From CAVVGZ01 sp963841845 (GTDB taxonomy: Bacteria; Chloroflexota; Anaerolineae; Anaerolineales; Anaerolineaceae): 64,000 nucleotides of DNA. The DNA lies in contig CAWJEG010000012.1 of assembly GCA_963841845.1 (NCBI GenBank), positions 124,001 to 188,000 on the forward strand, given 5' to 3'. The translations under genes were made by a program, and so were the position numbers. This document shows positions 37,751 through 46,787 of this stretch, one piece after another. Position 1 is the stretch's first letter. Each line of letters begins with the position of its first letter. Under the pieces are notes generated by a model that did not search any database, was not told the DNA's origin, and saw nothing but the letters and a program-made list of their open reading frames with translations.

Positions 37751-38022
37751 ACTCAATATCAGTTGATTGCGATTCCGGTCCGCAAGCCTGGACCGATTTA
37801 AAGCGCATAAAGGTGCCCATTACCCCCGCATCTTACCGGCCAGACCATAACCTGGAGGCAGTTTTGTACATCTGCAAGCAGGAAAAGACCGCTGAAGTGC
37901 AACTTACCGGCTTACCCAAACAACAATTTGATTTCACCGGGCATCTCATAGGGCAAAATCCTGGCGTTGCCTTACCGTCTAAATGCCTCCTTACCCAGCC
38001 GGGATATTCCCTGCATCGATGA
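37747..38022 (+). CDS. small ORF of unknown nature between DUF1015 and M23 genes
   Basis: This 91-residue open frame (MNSISVDCDSGPQAW...) has an ATG overlapping the DUF1015 stop (ATGA) and a stop overlapping the next ATG (ATGA). The double overlap suggests a coupled gene, but no family is recognised, and the area is rich in single-base insertions, so the true product could differ after correction or may not exist. Confidence 0.35.
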   Translation: MNSISVDCDSGPQAWTDLKRIKVPITPASYRPDHNLEAVLYICKQEKTAEVQLTGLPKQQFDFTGHLIGQNPGVALPSKCLLTQPGYSLHR

Positions 38023-38988
38023 AAAGGAAAATATTTTTGAGCTCAATTAGAAGATTCCTGTTTACGGCGATTTTCGCCATCCTGTTTAGCAGCCTGGCTG
38101 CAGCCTGCACCCAGACCAGCAGCAAGTTCCCGATCATACCTGCAGCGAAGAAAACGGAATTGGCCGGGGGTGAAGTTGCCGCCGTGGTCCGGGAAACCAA
38201 ATCTCCGTTAATAACGCAGCCTCCAGCGCGTGACGCCCACCCCTGTTTCACCGTCTGCTACCCCCACACCCCGTCCAATCATCGGTGAGGTTTGTTCACC
38301 GCTGGAGGGCGTCGCCATTTCCGACCTGGATGACTATTACCTCAAACCCCTTTCAACCTCCCAAACCCGGGATGGATGACGGGCACATGGGCGTGGATTT
38401 TGCCTTTTACCGCTACAAAGACCGGGTGGGCATGTCAGGTCTTCCTATCCATTCCGTCCTGCCGGGGACGGTTGCCGCAGCGTTGGACGACGTGTATCCT
38501 TACGGCAATGCAGTCATCATCGAAACCCCGCTCAATGAGCTTCCGCAAGAATGGATCAAAACCTTGAGCCTGCCTGTTTATTCCTGAAACCCCTTATGAG
38601 AATATCAATTTAACCTGTCCTCCCATGTATCCGCCGGCAGATTGGGATTTTGACCATCCCTCGCTTTACCTGCTGTATGCCCATATGCTGGAGCCAACCA
38701 GCCTGCAGGCGGGCGACCAGGTGAAGTGCGGCGAAGGTGCTGGGCTATGTTGGCACCAGCGGGTATTCGGTGAATGACCATCTCCATCTGGAAGTGCGCC
38801 TGGGACCGGGGGGAGCCTCCTTTGAGGGCATGACCCATTACGCCGCCAACAGCGATGCTGCAGGAGCGCTTGAATTACTGCTTCTGGCGGGTGAGCGGCC
38901 TTTTCCAGATGGCGGAGCCGATGAACCTGCTGTCACTGCCCTCAAATCCCGATTAATCGGGATTTATCAATTTTGGCGCTACCCTTGA
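38019..38988 (+). CDS. M23-family peptidase lipoprotein (frameshifted)
   Basis: This is a secreted peptidoglycan-active metallopeptidase or an inactive relative. The N-terminus MKRKIFLSSIRRF has a hydrophobic core and lipobox LAAAC, so it is a lipoprotein, followed by a T/P-rich linker. The M23 zinc site can be assembled from three frames: GHMGVDFAFY (H-x3-D) and HLHLEV (H-x-H), with LLYAHMLEP between and VLGYVGTSGYSVN before the HxH. All motif residues are present. Four breaks (about 38225, 38350, 38580 and 38735) are each fixed by removing one base. The last bases overlap a 22-nt palindrome. Confidence 0.78.
38944..38965 (+). terminator. 22-nt perfect palindrome, probable terminator
   Basis: AAATCCCGATT followed at once by AATCGGGATTT forms an 11-bp self-complementary repeat at the 3' end of the M23 gene, followed by a T-rich tract. 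With the local indels, the true stop could be the TAA inside it. Confidence 0.5.
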
Positions 38989-39108
38989 CAATCTGTAAGG
39001 TACATAAGACAATTTCGTTTAACCTCTGGAACTATGCTATGATGTGATTTCAGAAACGGTTAGAATTTTCAAGTGTAAACTGCATGACAATAATATGGAG
39101 GAATACCA

Positions 39109-39988
39109 ATGTTTAAAATAACCAGAAAAGCTGCCCTGTTGACCTTCCTGGTCGGGGCTTTAATGCTTTCCGCCTGCGGCGGGGCCGGCGAGGATGCGAC
39201 CCCCACCACGGATCCCAATATCATCTTTACCCAGGCGGCCATCACCGTCCAGGCCCAGCTCACCGAAATGTCCGCCCTGACCCCCAGTGCGACCAGCACC
39301 ACCGGCTGTCACCAGCACGCCCGTGTTCACACCCACCGCCTTCAACGCCCTTCCCCACCTTCGCTCCCCTGGCTTCCGCTACTGCGGGAGCGCCTGCGGG
39401 AGGCGCAGCGGCCGGATCCAGCGGGGATAAATGCGAGTATGTATCCCAGAAATATGAGGATGGCACCTCTTTCAATGCCGGACAGCAGTTTGATATGTAC
39501 TGGACCATCAAGAACACCGGGACAACCACCTGGACCACGCTTTACTCCTACCGCAAGTATTCCGGGGATGACATCAGTGATAAATCGAGCTTATGCCTTC
39601 ACCAAATCGGTAGCCCCCAACAATACCATCGACGTGACCGTGGATATGACCGCCCCCAGCAAGAGTGACTCGTACATGGAAAACTGGGTGCTGACCAATG
39701 CCGAGGGCCGCAACTTCTGCAACTTTTACTTTGAAATGCGCGTCGGCGGCACGGCCACCCCCGGACCCACCAAAACCGCAGTGCCTGGCAGCAACACGGC
39801 CACGCCGGGTGCAGGCTCTGAGATGTCCTACGATATCGATGCAGACTCCACCTGTGATGATATCGAGATATACTTCAACGCCTCAATGGATGAGATTTTG
39901 GATTACAACAACATTGATATCACTGATGGCACATACTGTGATGATTTAAGCGGATTACGACGGCGATACTTTGTATTATCCTGAATAG
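39109..39988 (+). CDS. secreted lipoprotein with NBR1-type Ig-like domain (frameshifted)
   Basis: The lipoprotein starts MFKITRKAALLTFLV with lipobox LMLSAC, preceded by GGAGG 9 nt before the ATG. A T/P-rich linker (TSTPVFTPTA, APAGGAAAGSSG) leads to a domain with CEYVSQKYEDGTSFNAGQQF, then WTIKNTGTTTWTT, which is the NBR1 central (Ig-like) signature seen in many Chloroflexi envelope proteins. It ends with NFYFEMRVGG, a second T/P linker and an acidic tail. The order requires removal of single bases near 39303, 39350, 39592 and 39951; the corrected tail reads LADYDGDTLYYPE and stops at 39986-39988. The ligand is unknown. Confidence 0.72.
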
Positions 39989-40320
39989 GAAAACCAGACA
40001 TCAGCATGCCATTAACAGGGCTGTGATATGGACCCCGGTCCTGTTAATGGAATTATCGTTCTACCGCATCATAAATACCAGATTTACCGGTTTAAACCAG
40101 GATATTGAAAATATTCGTAAACTTGTCCTTACCAGAAATTTATGGTAGCATGAAAAAAATGGGGTGGTCTCAAGCATGACGACCTGCCCGGTGGGGGATA
40201 TACCTGAACAACGATGGCTGCCGGTAACCATTCATTCCCGTGCTGCGGGAAACATGGCTTTTATCGTCTGGTAATGTTGGTACGCAGATTGATTCAAACA
40301 GGTTAATAAGGAGACACAAT
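39989..40320 (+). other. 332-nt gene-free stretch with a strong hairpin
   Basis: It holds a perfect 11-bp hairpin at 40009-40050 (CCATTAACAGG / CCTGTTAATGG), probably the 3' end of the lipoprotein mRNA, although no T-run follows. The rest is the leader of the repeat protein, with AAGGAG about 8 nt before its ATG. I saw no recognised riboswitch. Confidence 0.5.
40009..40050 (+). terminator. 11-bp hairpin after the NBR1-Ig lipoprotein
   Basis: Perfect inverted repeat with a 20-nt loop starting 21 nt after the corrected stop. The lack of a T-run makes it either a weak terminator or an mRNA 3'-end stabiliser. Confidence 0.5.
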
Positions 40321-42318
40321 ATGAAGCTGATAACGATTTTAAAAAGAGCATCCATCATGGCCGTCATGGTTGCCATGCTGGTCACCGGGGTGGTTCTTGC
40401 CGATGATATTGCCAATGACATCGATCACCATCGATACAGACTGGGAAACCATATCCATGAGCGCTGGCGGCTCTGCAACGGTTGGTTTTTTCATCAATGC
40501 GGTTGACAGTCTGCGATGTGAATGGCGGCAATCCAGCCACAATTTATCTGGACCTTCCTGATGGGGTGTCAGCAACTCCTACAAGCCTGACATTTAGTAA
40601 CTGTGGTGTCGCCAACAAGCAAAATGTGACCTTCTATTCCGTCATACCCGGCGAATACGACATCACCATCGATGATATCGATGGCGGCATCGCTGGCAGT
40701 CGAATGGGAGTTTGACACGGCGCGCTTCACCCTGGTGGTGGACGGCACCCCGCCGGAGATCTACCCGGTCATCACCGGCACCGAGGGGGACAATGACTGG
40801 TACACCAGCAATGTCAGCGTCGTCTGGGAAATTTACGACGATGAATCCACCTGGGTGATTGACAGCGGCTGCGTGAACACCTACCTTAATACCAATATCG
40901 ATGAACTGCCGGGACTGACGCTGAGCTGCACCGCCCACAGCGACGGGCGGCTCCACTACCGAAGAGGTCACCATCAAGATCGACAAGACGGCACCCACCG
41001 TGGTTACCCTGACACCATCCGGGGTTCCCGGCACGCCACCCCTGGTATACCAGCGACGTAATCGTGACCACATCCGGCACAGAGGACATCAGCGGCACCC
41101 GGTGACCTGCACCGGCGAACAGGTTGTCACCACCGATACCGCCGGCTATGTCGTCACCGGCTCCTGCACCAACGATGCCGGGCTGACCACCGAACAAAAC
41201 GCTGACCGTCAAGGTGGATAAAACCAAGCCAACCGCCACGATGCAGGTCATCAGCGGCACCGCTCGGGTCGAACGGCTGGTACACCACCCCCGTTACCGT
41301 GCGCACCAGCGGCACGGACAGCATCAGCGGGATCCAGTCCTGCACCGGCCTCCAGTCCTGGAGCGCAACTACCGGCTCTGGCTGGAGTATACTTTCTACG
41401 GTACCTGCACCAACAAAGCCGGCCTTGATATCGACGCAAGCGTCTTTGAATGTTAAGGTGGACCTGGATGCTCCTGCTGGTTCAGTGACACTTAAAGTCA
41501 ATCCACCTGCACCTGATGGCCTGAACGATTGGTACACGAGCAATGTCACAATTACCACGTGGTTTAATGGTGCAGCCGCCCATCGATCCAGTAACCTGCA
41601 CTCCGGACGATGTCACCCTGTCAACGGATACCAAGGGCAAGACTTACACCGCCATCCTGCACCAATCCGGGCGGATTAACCACCACCGGGTCACTCCGTC
41701 ACCATCAAGCGCGATGCCACCAAGCCCAGGATCAACTGGAACACCAGCATCGATGACGGCGAGACCATCTACATTGGTGATATGCCATCCACACCCACCT
41801 GCAGCGCCAGCGACGGCGCCTCCGGCCCCAAGTCCTGCACCATCACCGGTTACAAAAAGGTACCCGGGCTGTGGACCATGACCGCCAAGGCCGAGGATAA
41901 TGCCGGCAACACTAAAAAAGAAAGCCGCATGTACACGGTGGAGGGGCTGACCATCAAGGGCTTTTACTCTCCGTTCGTTATGACCACGGTGCCCAACGCC
42001 ATCAAGCGCGGCACCAAGCTGGACATCAACTGGGAGGTCTTCAAAGGCGCCACCGAGATCAAGGACAAGAGCATCATCAAGAGCCTGACCATGGCCCAGA
42101 TCAAGTGCCCGATGCCGTGGAACAATGACGAGTTCTTTACCAACCCGCAGCTGATCACCTACACCAGCATCCCGCTCTCCAAGATCGTGCGCGATGACAA
42201 CCGCGGCAAGTTTGTTACATCCTGGACGCTGCCGCCCACCACCGGGACCTGCTTCATCCTCAAGATGACCACCACCACCGACCAGTACATCCAGGTGGGC
42301 ATCAAAACCAAACTCTAA
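40321..42318 (+). CDS. large secreted Ig-like repeat protein (heavily frameshifted)
   Basis: This exported surface or extracellular protein is about 660 residues after correction. It has a signal peptide MKLITILKRASIMAVMVAML ending LADD, with AAGGAGACAC before the ATG. The body shows repeated units with WYTSNVSVVWEI, WYTSDVIVTTSGTEDISG, WYTTPVTVRTSGTDSISG and WYTSNVTITTWF, each preceded by a DKTAPTVV / DKTKPTAT / DLDAPAGS block and followed by a CTG...SCTNDAGL or CTNKAGL loop, giving four to five tandem Ig-like units. The C-terminal 180 residues (from about 41782) are intact and distinct (GLTIKGFYSPF...). Between 40.4 and 41.7 kb about 15 surplus bases must be removed to keep one frame; phase is recovered exactly. 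Role is probably adhesion or carbohydrate binding (inference). Confidence 0.7.
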
Positions 42319-42340
42319 GCAGATTTAATTCACCCATTTG

Positions 42341-42380
42341 AAAGGCTGCCTTGCCTTATTGGTCAAGCAGGGCAGCCTTT
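42341..42380 (+). terminator. hairpin terminator after the repeat protein
   Basis: The stem AAAGGCTGCC / GGCAGCCTTT extends by four more pairs (one wobble) around a 12-nt loop, 23 nt after the stop codon. Only a short T-tract follows. Confidence 0.7.
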
Positions 42381-42604
42381 CCAGTTCAACCAGGCAAGCT
42401 GAGGGATAATTTCAGGCATACCAGGTGGAAAACCGGGCGGGTTGGCTGGCAGTCCTTTCCACGAATGCCGCACAAAAACCGGAGAATCTGGCCCTGTCTT
42501 CTAATTCCGCTTCTCCCCAGCCTTGACAATTTACGCAACAGCGTTGACAATTCGATTAATCCGGCACCCATTCAGGTCCGATGATTTACCCGGGAGGTAT
42601 TCTC

Positions 42605-43293
42605 ATGAAAATTAACGGAAAGTTGATTGTGCCAGCCCTCTGCTGGCTGGACTGGTCATTCTGGCGGGCTGCAGCCCCGCCCAGGCAACTGTAGACCTTG
42701 ATTTAATAAAAACCCAGGCCGTGCAGACCGTTGCCGCCCAGGCTACCCTGGATGCAGTCCTGGCCCAGCCCACCGCAACCACCCCGCCAACGGAGGCTCC
42801 GCCCACGGAGACGCTCCCGCCGGCCTGGACAGCCACCCTGGAGAAGCCCACCGCCACTTCTGCGCCCCAGAAAACCAATACGTCCGCCCCCACAGCCACT
42901 GCCAAACCACCCTCTTCGGGCGGAGGCGGCGGAGCTGCACCCACTGCCAAACCGCCCCAGCCATATGACTGCAAACTGGTGGCGCAAAGCCCGGCGGACG
43001 GCAAGCTGATGAAACCGGCGGAACCATTTGACGGCCGTTTCACCCTCAAGAACACCGGCACCAAAACCTGGACCACCGATGAATTCCAGTTCTTCCACAA
43101 GAGCGGGGAAGATTTTGACGCCGCCGCAGACGGTTTCCTCATTGACGAGGAAGTGGAGCCGGGTGATACTTACACAATGGTTATGGATATGTTTGCACCC
43201 TTCAATCCCGGCATCTATGTCGGCTGGTGGCAAATGCGCAGCGATAACAACGAATACTTCTGCTCCTTCTATGTTGCCATCAAGGTGGAATGA
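42605..43293 (+). CDS. second NBR1-Ig lipoprotein (frameshifted in signal peptide)
   Basis: This lipoprotein of about 229 residues starts ATG 42605 with GGGAGG upstream. The signal sequence reads MKINGKLIVPA and then, after two surplus bases near 42638, LLAGLVILAGC (lipobox). A long T/P/A/G-rich linker (TATTPPTEAPPTET, AKPPSSGGGGGAA) precedes an NBR1-type Ig-like domain with RFTLKNTGTKTWTTDEFQFF and GIYVGWWQMRSDN. It is a paralogue of the lipoprotein at 39.1 kb. Two TTGACA hexamers (42523 and 42544) lie upstream, without a clear -10 for either. The domain likely mediates binding at the cell surface; ligand unknown. Confidence 0.78.
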
Positions 43294-43329
43294 CGGTACC
43301 TGTATTGATCCGCTGATCCTGTACCCATC

Positions 43330-44478
43330 ATGGACTTAAAAGAACACATCAAAGCCGAGGCAAAGCGCCTCGGCTTTTTGGTAAGCGGGATCACCGTCCC
43401 GCAGGCGCCGCCGCACTACAGCACCTACATGCGTTGGCTGGCGGACGGCAGGCACGGCGGTATGGAATACCTTGCCCGGCCGGATGCGGTCCAACGCCGG
43501 GCTGACCCGCGTAGCTTGCTCCCTGCAGCCCGCTCCATGCTGTGCCTGGCAGCGCCGTATCCGTCGCTACCCAGAATTCCAGCCATCCAGAAGCCCGTCC
43601 CGCTGGGGAAAATTGCCGCCTATGCCTGCAGCCAAGATTATCATGAAATCCTGCTCCCCAGGATGGATGCATTGGCAGGCTGTGTGCAGCAGCTGATTGG
43701 CAAGAAGATCCTCTACAAATCTTTTACCGATAGCGTGGCGCTCCTTGAACGGGATTTTGCCATGCTGGCCGGTCTGGGATGGATCGGCAGGAACACCTGC
43801 CTTATCATTCCCCGCCTGGGATCATACTTCCTGCTCGGCGAGATCCTGCTGGATATCGAGCTGGAGCCGGACCCGCCCTTTGAAAATGACTTCTGCGGGA
43901 CATGCCAGCGCTGTATCCAGGCCTGCCCAACCGGCTGCATCCTCCCGGACCGCACCATGGATGCCCGCCGCTGCATCGCCTACCTTACCATCGAAAACAA
44001 GGCTGTCATCCCGCCGGATTTGAGGTCACCTGTCGGGGAATGGGTTTTCGGATGTGATATTTGCCAGCTGGTCTGCCCCTGGAACCTGCGCGCCGGAAAA
44101 CAGGAAAAACTCGCCCAATCTTGTTTGCAGCCGTTCAGCACACCGATTGATTTACGGGAGGAGGTGAAACTCACCCCCCAGGCTTTCAATCAAAAATTCA
44201 GACACAGCCCCATCCTCCGCGCCAAGCGCCGCGGCTACCTGCGCAATATTGCCGTGGTGCTGGGCAACAGCGGGGACCCGCAGTACCTGCCAGCCCTGCA
44301 GCATCTGCTGCTTGACGAAGCAGAAGCACTTGTCCGCCGCCATGCTGCCTGGGCCATCGGAGAAATAGGAACTCCGCCGGGATACCGCATTCTCAGCGAA
44401 GCGCTCCAAAAGGAGAAAGATGAGGCTGTTTTATGGGAGATTTCCGCAGCCCGCCAAAAAATGATGGCCGGGGTTTAA
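43330..44478 (+). CDS. queG: epoxyqueuosine reductase QueG
   Basis: This cobalamin- and 4Fe-4S-dependent enzyme reduces epoxyqueuosine to queuosine in tRNA. At 382 residues it has the N-terminal family start LKEHIKAEAKRLGF and WLADGRHGGMEYLAR, two 4Fe-4S motifs (CGTCQRCIQACPTGC, about residues 193-207, and CDICQLVCPWN, about 239-249) and a C-terminal HEAT-like repeat (RRHAAWAIGEIG). No frame breaks. A perfect terminator-like hairpin lies within its codons 8-17. Confidence 0.95.
   Translation: MDLKEHIKAEAKRLGFLVSGITVPQAPPHYSTYMRWLADGRHGGMEYLARPDAVQRRADPRSLLPAARSMLCLAAPYPSLPRIPAIQKPVPLGKIAAYACSQDYHEILLPRMDALAGCVQQLIGKKILYKSFTDSVALLERDFAMLAGLGWIGRNTCLIIPRLGSYFLLGEILLDIELEPDPPFENDFCGTCQRCIQACPTGCILPDRTMDARRCIAYLTIENKAVIPPDLRSPVGEWVFGCDICQLVCPWNLRAGKQEKLAQSCLQPFSTPIDLREEVKLTPQAFNQKFRHSPILRAKRRGYLRNIAVVLGNSGDPQYLPALQHLLLDEAEALVRRHAAWAIGEIGTPPGYRILSEALQKEKDEAVLWEISAARQKMMAGV
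43351..43379 (+). terminator. intrinsic-terminator-like hairpin inside queG 5' end
   Basis: AAAGCCGAGGC pairs perfectly (11 bp, 5-nt loop) with GCCTCGGCTTT, followed by further T residues. It lies 58 nt after the stop of the lipoprotein and 21 nt after the queG ATG. It may end the lipoprotein transcript or act as an attenuator; translation of queG would prevent folding. Confidence 0.6.
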
Positions 44479-45834
44479 GGAATCCAATCGGGAAGATAAG
44501 CATCTTCCGATAAGGTGATGCTTTCACCGCTTTGTGTATCCCACACCAGTACCTGCGGTTTTGCAGAGGAAGAACCCGAGATTGTGCCCTGGTAAACAAG
44601 GCTTTTTCCGGCTGGATTCCAGCGCGGGGCGGCGAAATGGCGGGTCGCATCGCTTGCAACCGCAAGCGGGTCGAGCCCTTTCAACGAATAGATCCAGATC
44701 TGCCCGCTGAAATTACCGCCGGTAAGCCGCCTGGAAATGGCGATCCATTCACCGTCCGGTGACCACGCCGGGCTGTTAAATTCCAGCTGTACGCCCTTCT
44801 CCAGCATGATCCCCTCAATTTTCCTCTCAAGGAGATCAGCGGATGCCAGCTGGTTGGATGAAGGCAGCCCCACCAGGTGCGGGATCAGGTACAGCAGGTG
44901 CCTCCCATCCAGGGACCAATCGCCGCTTTCTCCCTGGACGCTGGATAACAAAACCGCCTGGCCGCTTTCACGGTCGATAAGGCGGATGCCCCCGCCGTCA
45001 GGATCATAAAAGTTAAGGTAGCGGCCGTCCGGAGACCAGCCCGGTTTCCTGCCAGCCAGGGCCTCGCCGCCCGGCAAGGCTTCCCCCGGGGTATCGAGTT
45101 CAAAGATCATGATTTTTCCGGCCGCCTCAACATTGCCTGCTTCGGCAGGTCCGCCATAACGGCTATACGCAAGGTGACGGTTGTCCGGGGAGATTGCCGC
45201 TTCCACACACCACTCAGCGCCGCAGTCCAGCAGTTTTCGCCGGTTTTCTCCGCTGCGGTCCATGATCCAGAGATCATACCCGCCCTCCGTGTTCCCGGCT
45301 GAATAAACAATCTGTGACCCGTCTGTTGACACACCGAAATCAAAGACCCCCTCCGCCTGCTCAGTGAGCGCCCGCTGCTCTTTTCCGGCTGAATCACTGA
45401 CCCAGATCTGCGCCGGGCTGCCGCTGGGATGAAGGTAAATCACCTCCGCCTGGCGAATGGGTGCTTTCCAGCGGTTTTTCCAGGGAAATAACCTCCCTGC
45501 CGGCTGTTGCGGCCCCCGGCAGCAGTTTCACCTGGATTTCTTCCCCCGGCTGCCAGGGTTTAGCCGGATAAAAGGAGAGGGAGTTCCCCTGCCAGGCGGT
45601 CCATCCTGGTGTCTCCGGATTGATTTGCAATCGGCTCTCTACAGAAGCATGCTCCATCTCACCAGGAAACTCCAGGATGACGGGACCCTGCGCACCCAGG
45701 CTGTTATCAGCTGGAAACACCATCCGCGGGCTTATCTGGGCCTGCTGCTGGTACGCTGAATAAACAAACACGCCAGCCAATCCCAGCAGCAGAACGATTG
45801 CGGTAACGATAAATCCTTTGCGTGGGGCTTTCAT
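44475..45834 (-). CDS. membrane-anchored Ig-like + TolB beta-propeller protein (frameshifted)
   Basis: A signal anchor (GFIVTAIVLLLGLAGVFVYSA) is followed by a bacterial Ig-like domain (MVFPADNSLGAQGPVILEFP, about residues 40-120) and a C-terminal TolB/WD40-like propeller with repeated SPDGRYL / SPDGEWIAISR / NPAGKSLVYQG blades. The frame breaks between SLE and RWKAPIRQAEVIYLHPSG at about 45470, where one extra A in an A-run explains it. Start taken as ATG 45834 (TTG 45840 is also possible). Its last four bases overlap the end of queG, which converges on it. Probably a periplasmic or extracellular sensor or scaffold; no specific function known. Confidence 0.8.
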
Positions 45835-45863
45835 ATCCAAAATCCGGAAAATCCTTTAAATGA

Positions 45864-45894
45864 ACAATCCCGTTTGCGTGTGAAACGGGATTGT
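45864..45894 (-). terminator. hairpin terminator after the LysM gene
   Basis: A perfect 12-bp stem (ACAATCCCGTTT / AAACGGGATTGT) with a 7-nt loop begins 19 nt past the LysM stop on the minus strand. The T-tract is short. Confidence 0.65.
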
Positions 45895-45913
45895 AAGTGA
45901 ATCATCAGTATGT

Positions 45914-46657
45914 TCAGGGCGTTGCAGTGGCTGTTGCCGCTGCCGGAGCCTGTATGGTTGCAAGGCCTGTAGTGGCAATTTTTGCAGTGGCAGTGGGAAC
46001 CGGAGTCACCAGGTTAACCGGCACAATCAGTGTTTGGCCAATAAAGATGGTATTAATATCTTCCTCAGTCAGCTCGTTGGCTTCCAGGATGGCTTCAACC
46101 GTGCTGTTAAATTTCAAAGCGATCCCGTCCAGGCTGTCATTCGCCCGCACCGTGTACTCAATTTCTGTTCCCTTTGCCAGGCCAGTGGGCAGCGGGGTTG
46201 CGGTTGGCAGCTGGGTATTGGGTCCCGGAATGAGGATTGCCTGCCCGGGTGTGATCGGGCACTGCCCGCCAAAATTGTTCAGAGCCAATAGAATCTCCAA
46301 ATCAACCTCGAATGTTGCGGCAATATCAAAGCAGTTGTCATTTTCCTGCACGGTGTATTCAAACGGACCGGAGGGAGTGGCGGTTAATGTAAGCGTAGGC
46401 GTATTGGTGAGGGTTGGAGTGAGGCTGGGGGTGATCGTTGGTGTAACCGGAGTGGGGGTATAGGTTATGGTCGGAGTGGGGGTTTTTGAGGCAAACAGGG
46501 CGATGGAACCACCCCCGTCACCGGATAGGAACATGATTAATACAATCAAACCCACAGCCAGTAACAGGACAGCCACGCCCCCAATAATAAAGGGCATCTT
46601 CTGCTGTCTTTTACGGTAGGTATCAATTACATCTTGTGGCGACTCATTGTCGAGCAT
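45914..46657 (-). CDS. membrane-anchored LysM protein
   Basis: About 247 residues from ATG 46657 (GGAG 7-10 nt upstream). A short cytoplasmic N-terminus (DNESPQDVIDTYRKRQQK), one TM (about residues 22-45), a T/P-rich linker with repeated TPT/TPS, and two LysM domains follow: EYTVQENDNCFDIAATFEVD...PGQAILIPG and EYTVRANDSLDGIALKFNST...IGQTLIVPV. LysM binds N-acetylglucosamine polymers, so it probably tethers to the cell wall. Divergence of the two LysM units argues against recent duplication. Confidence 0.88.
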   Translation of the reverse strand: MLDNESPQDVIDTYRKRQQKMPFIIGGVAVLLLAVGLIVLIMFLSGDGGGSIALFASKTPTPTITYTPTPVTPTITPSLTPTLTNTPTLTLTATPSGPFEYTVQENDNCFDIAATFEVDLEILLALNNFGGQCPITPGQAILIPGPNTQLPTATPLPTGLAKGTEIEYTVRANDSLDGIALKFNSTVEAILEANELTEEDINTIFIGQTLIVPVNLVTPVPTATAKIATTGLATIQAPAAATATATP

Positions 46658-46787
46658 ATCAACTCCTATATCAATTTTGTCAAGCAAACTTGGTAGGTTT
46701 TTAAATACTAACACGAACTTGTCAAGATGTTAATATACCTATTTGTAACGGAAATCAAGGATTATGGCAAGGGTTTGGTCCGGGATC

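Noticed and set aside
40050..40320. Riboswitch such as cyclic-di-GMP type in the leader of the repeat protein
   Set aside because: The conserved GEMM core and tetraloop-receptor pairs could not be found.
42523..42549. Two TTGACA hexamers as a dual promoter
   Set aside because: No -10 at the right spacing for either; mentioned only in the lipoprotein entry.
42351..42584. Short ORFs between the repeat protein and the second lipoprotein
   Set aside because: They overlap a terminator hairpin and lack ribosome sites or family features.
35395..42640. Programmed ribosomal frameshifting across several genes
   Set aside because: Breaks are many, at varied sites without shared slippery heptamers or stimulatory structures, and fall in unrelated families. 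Insertion errors explain all of them.
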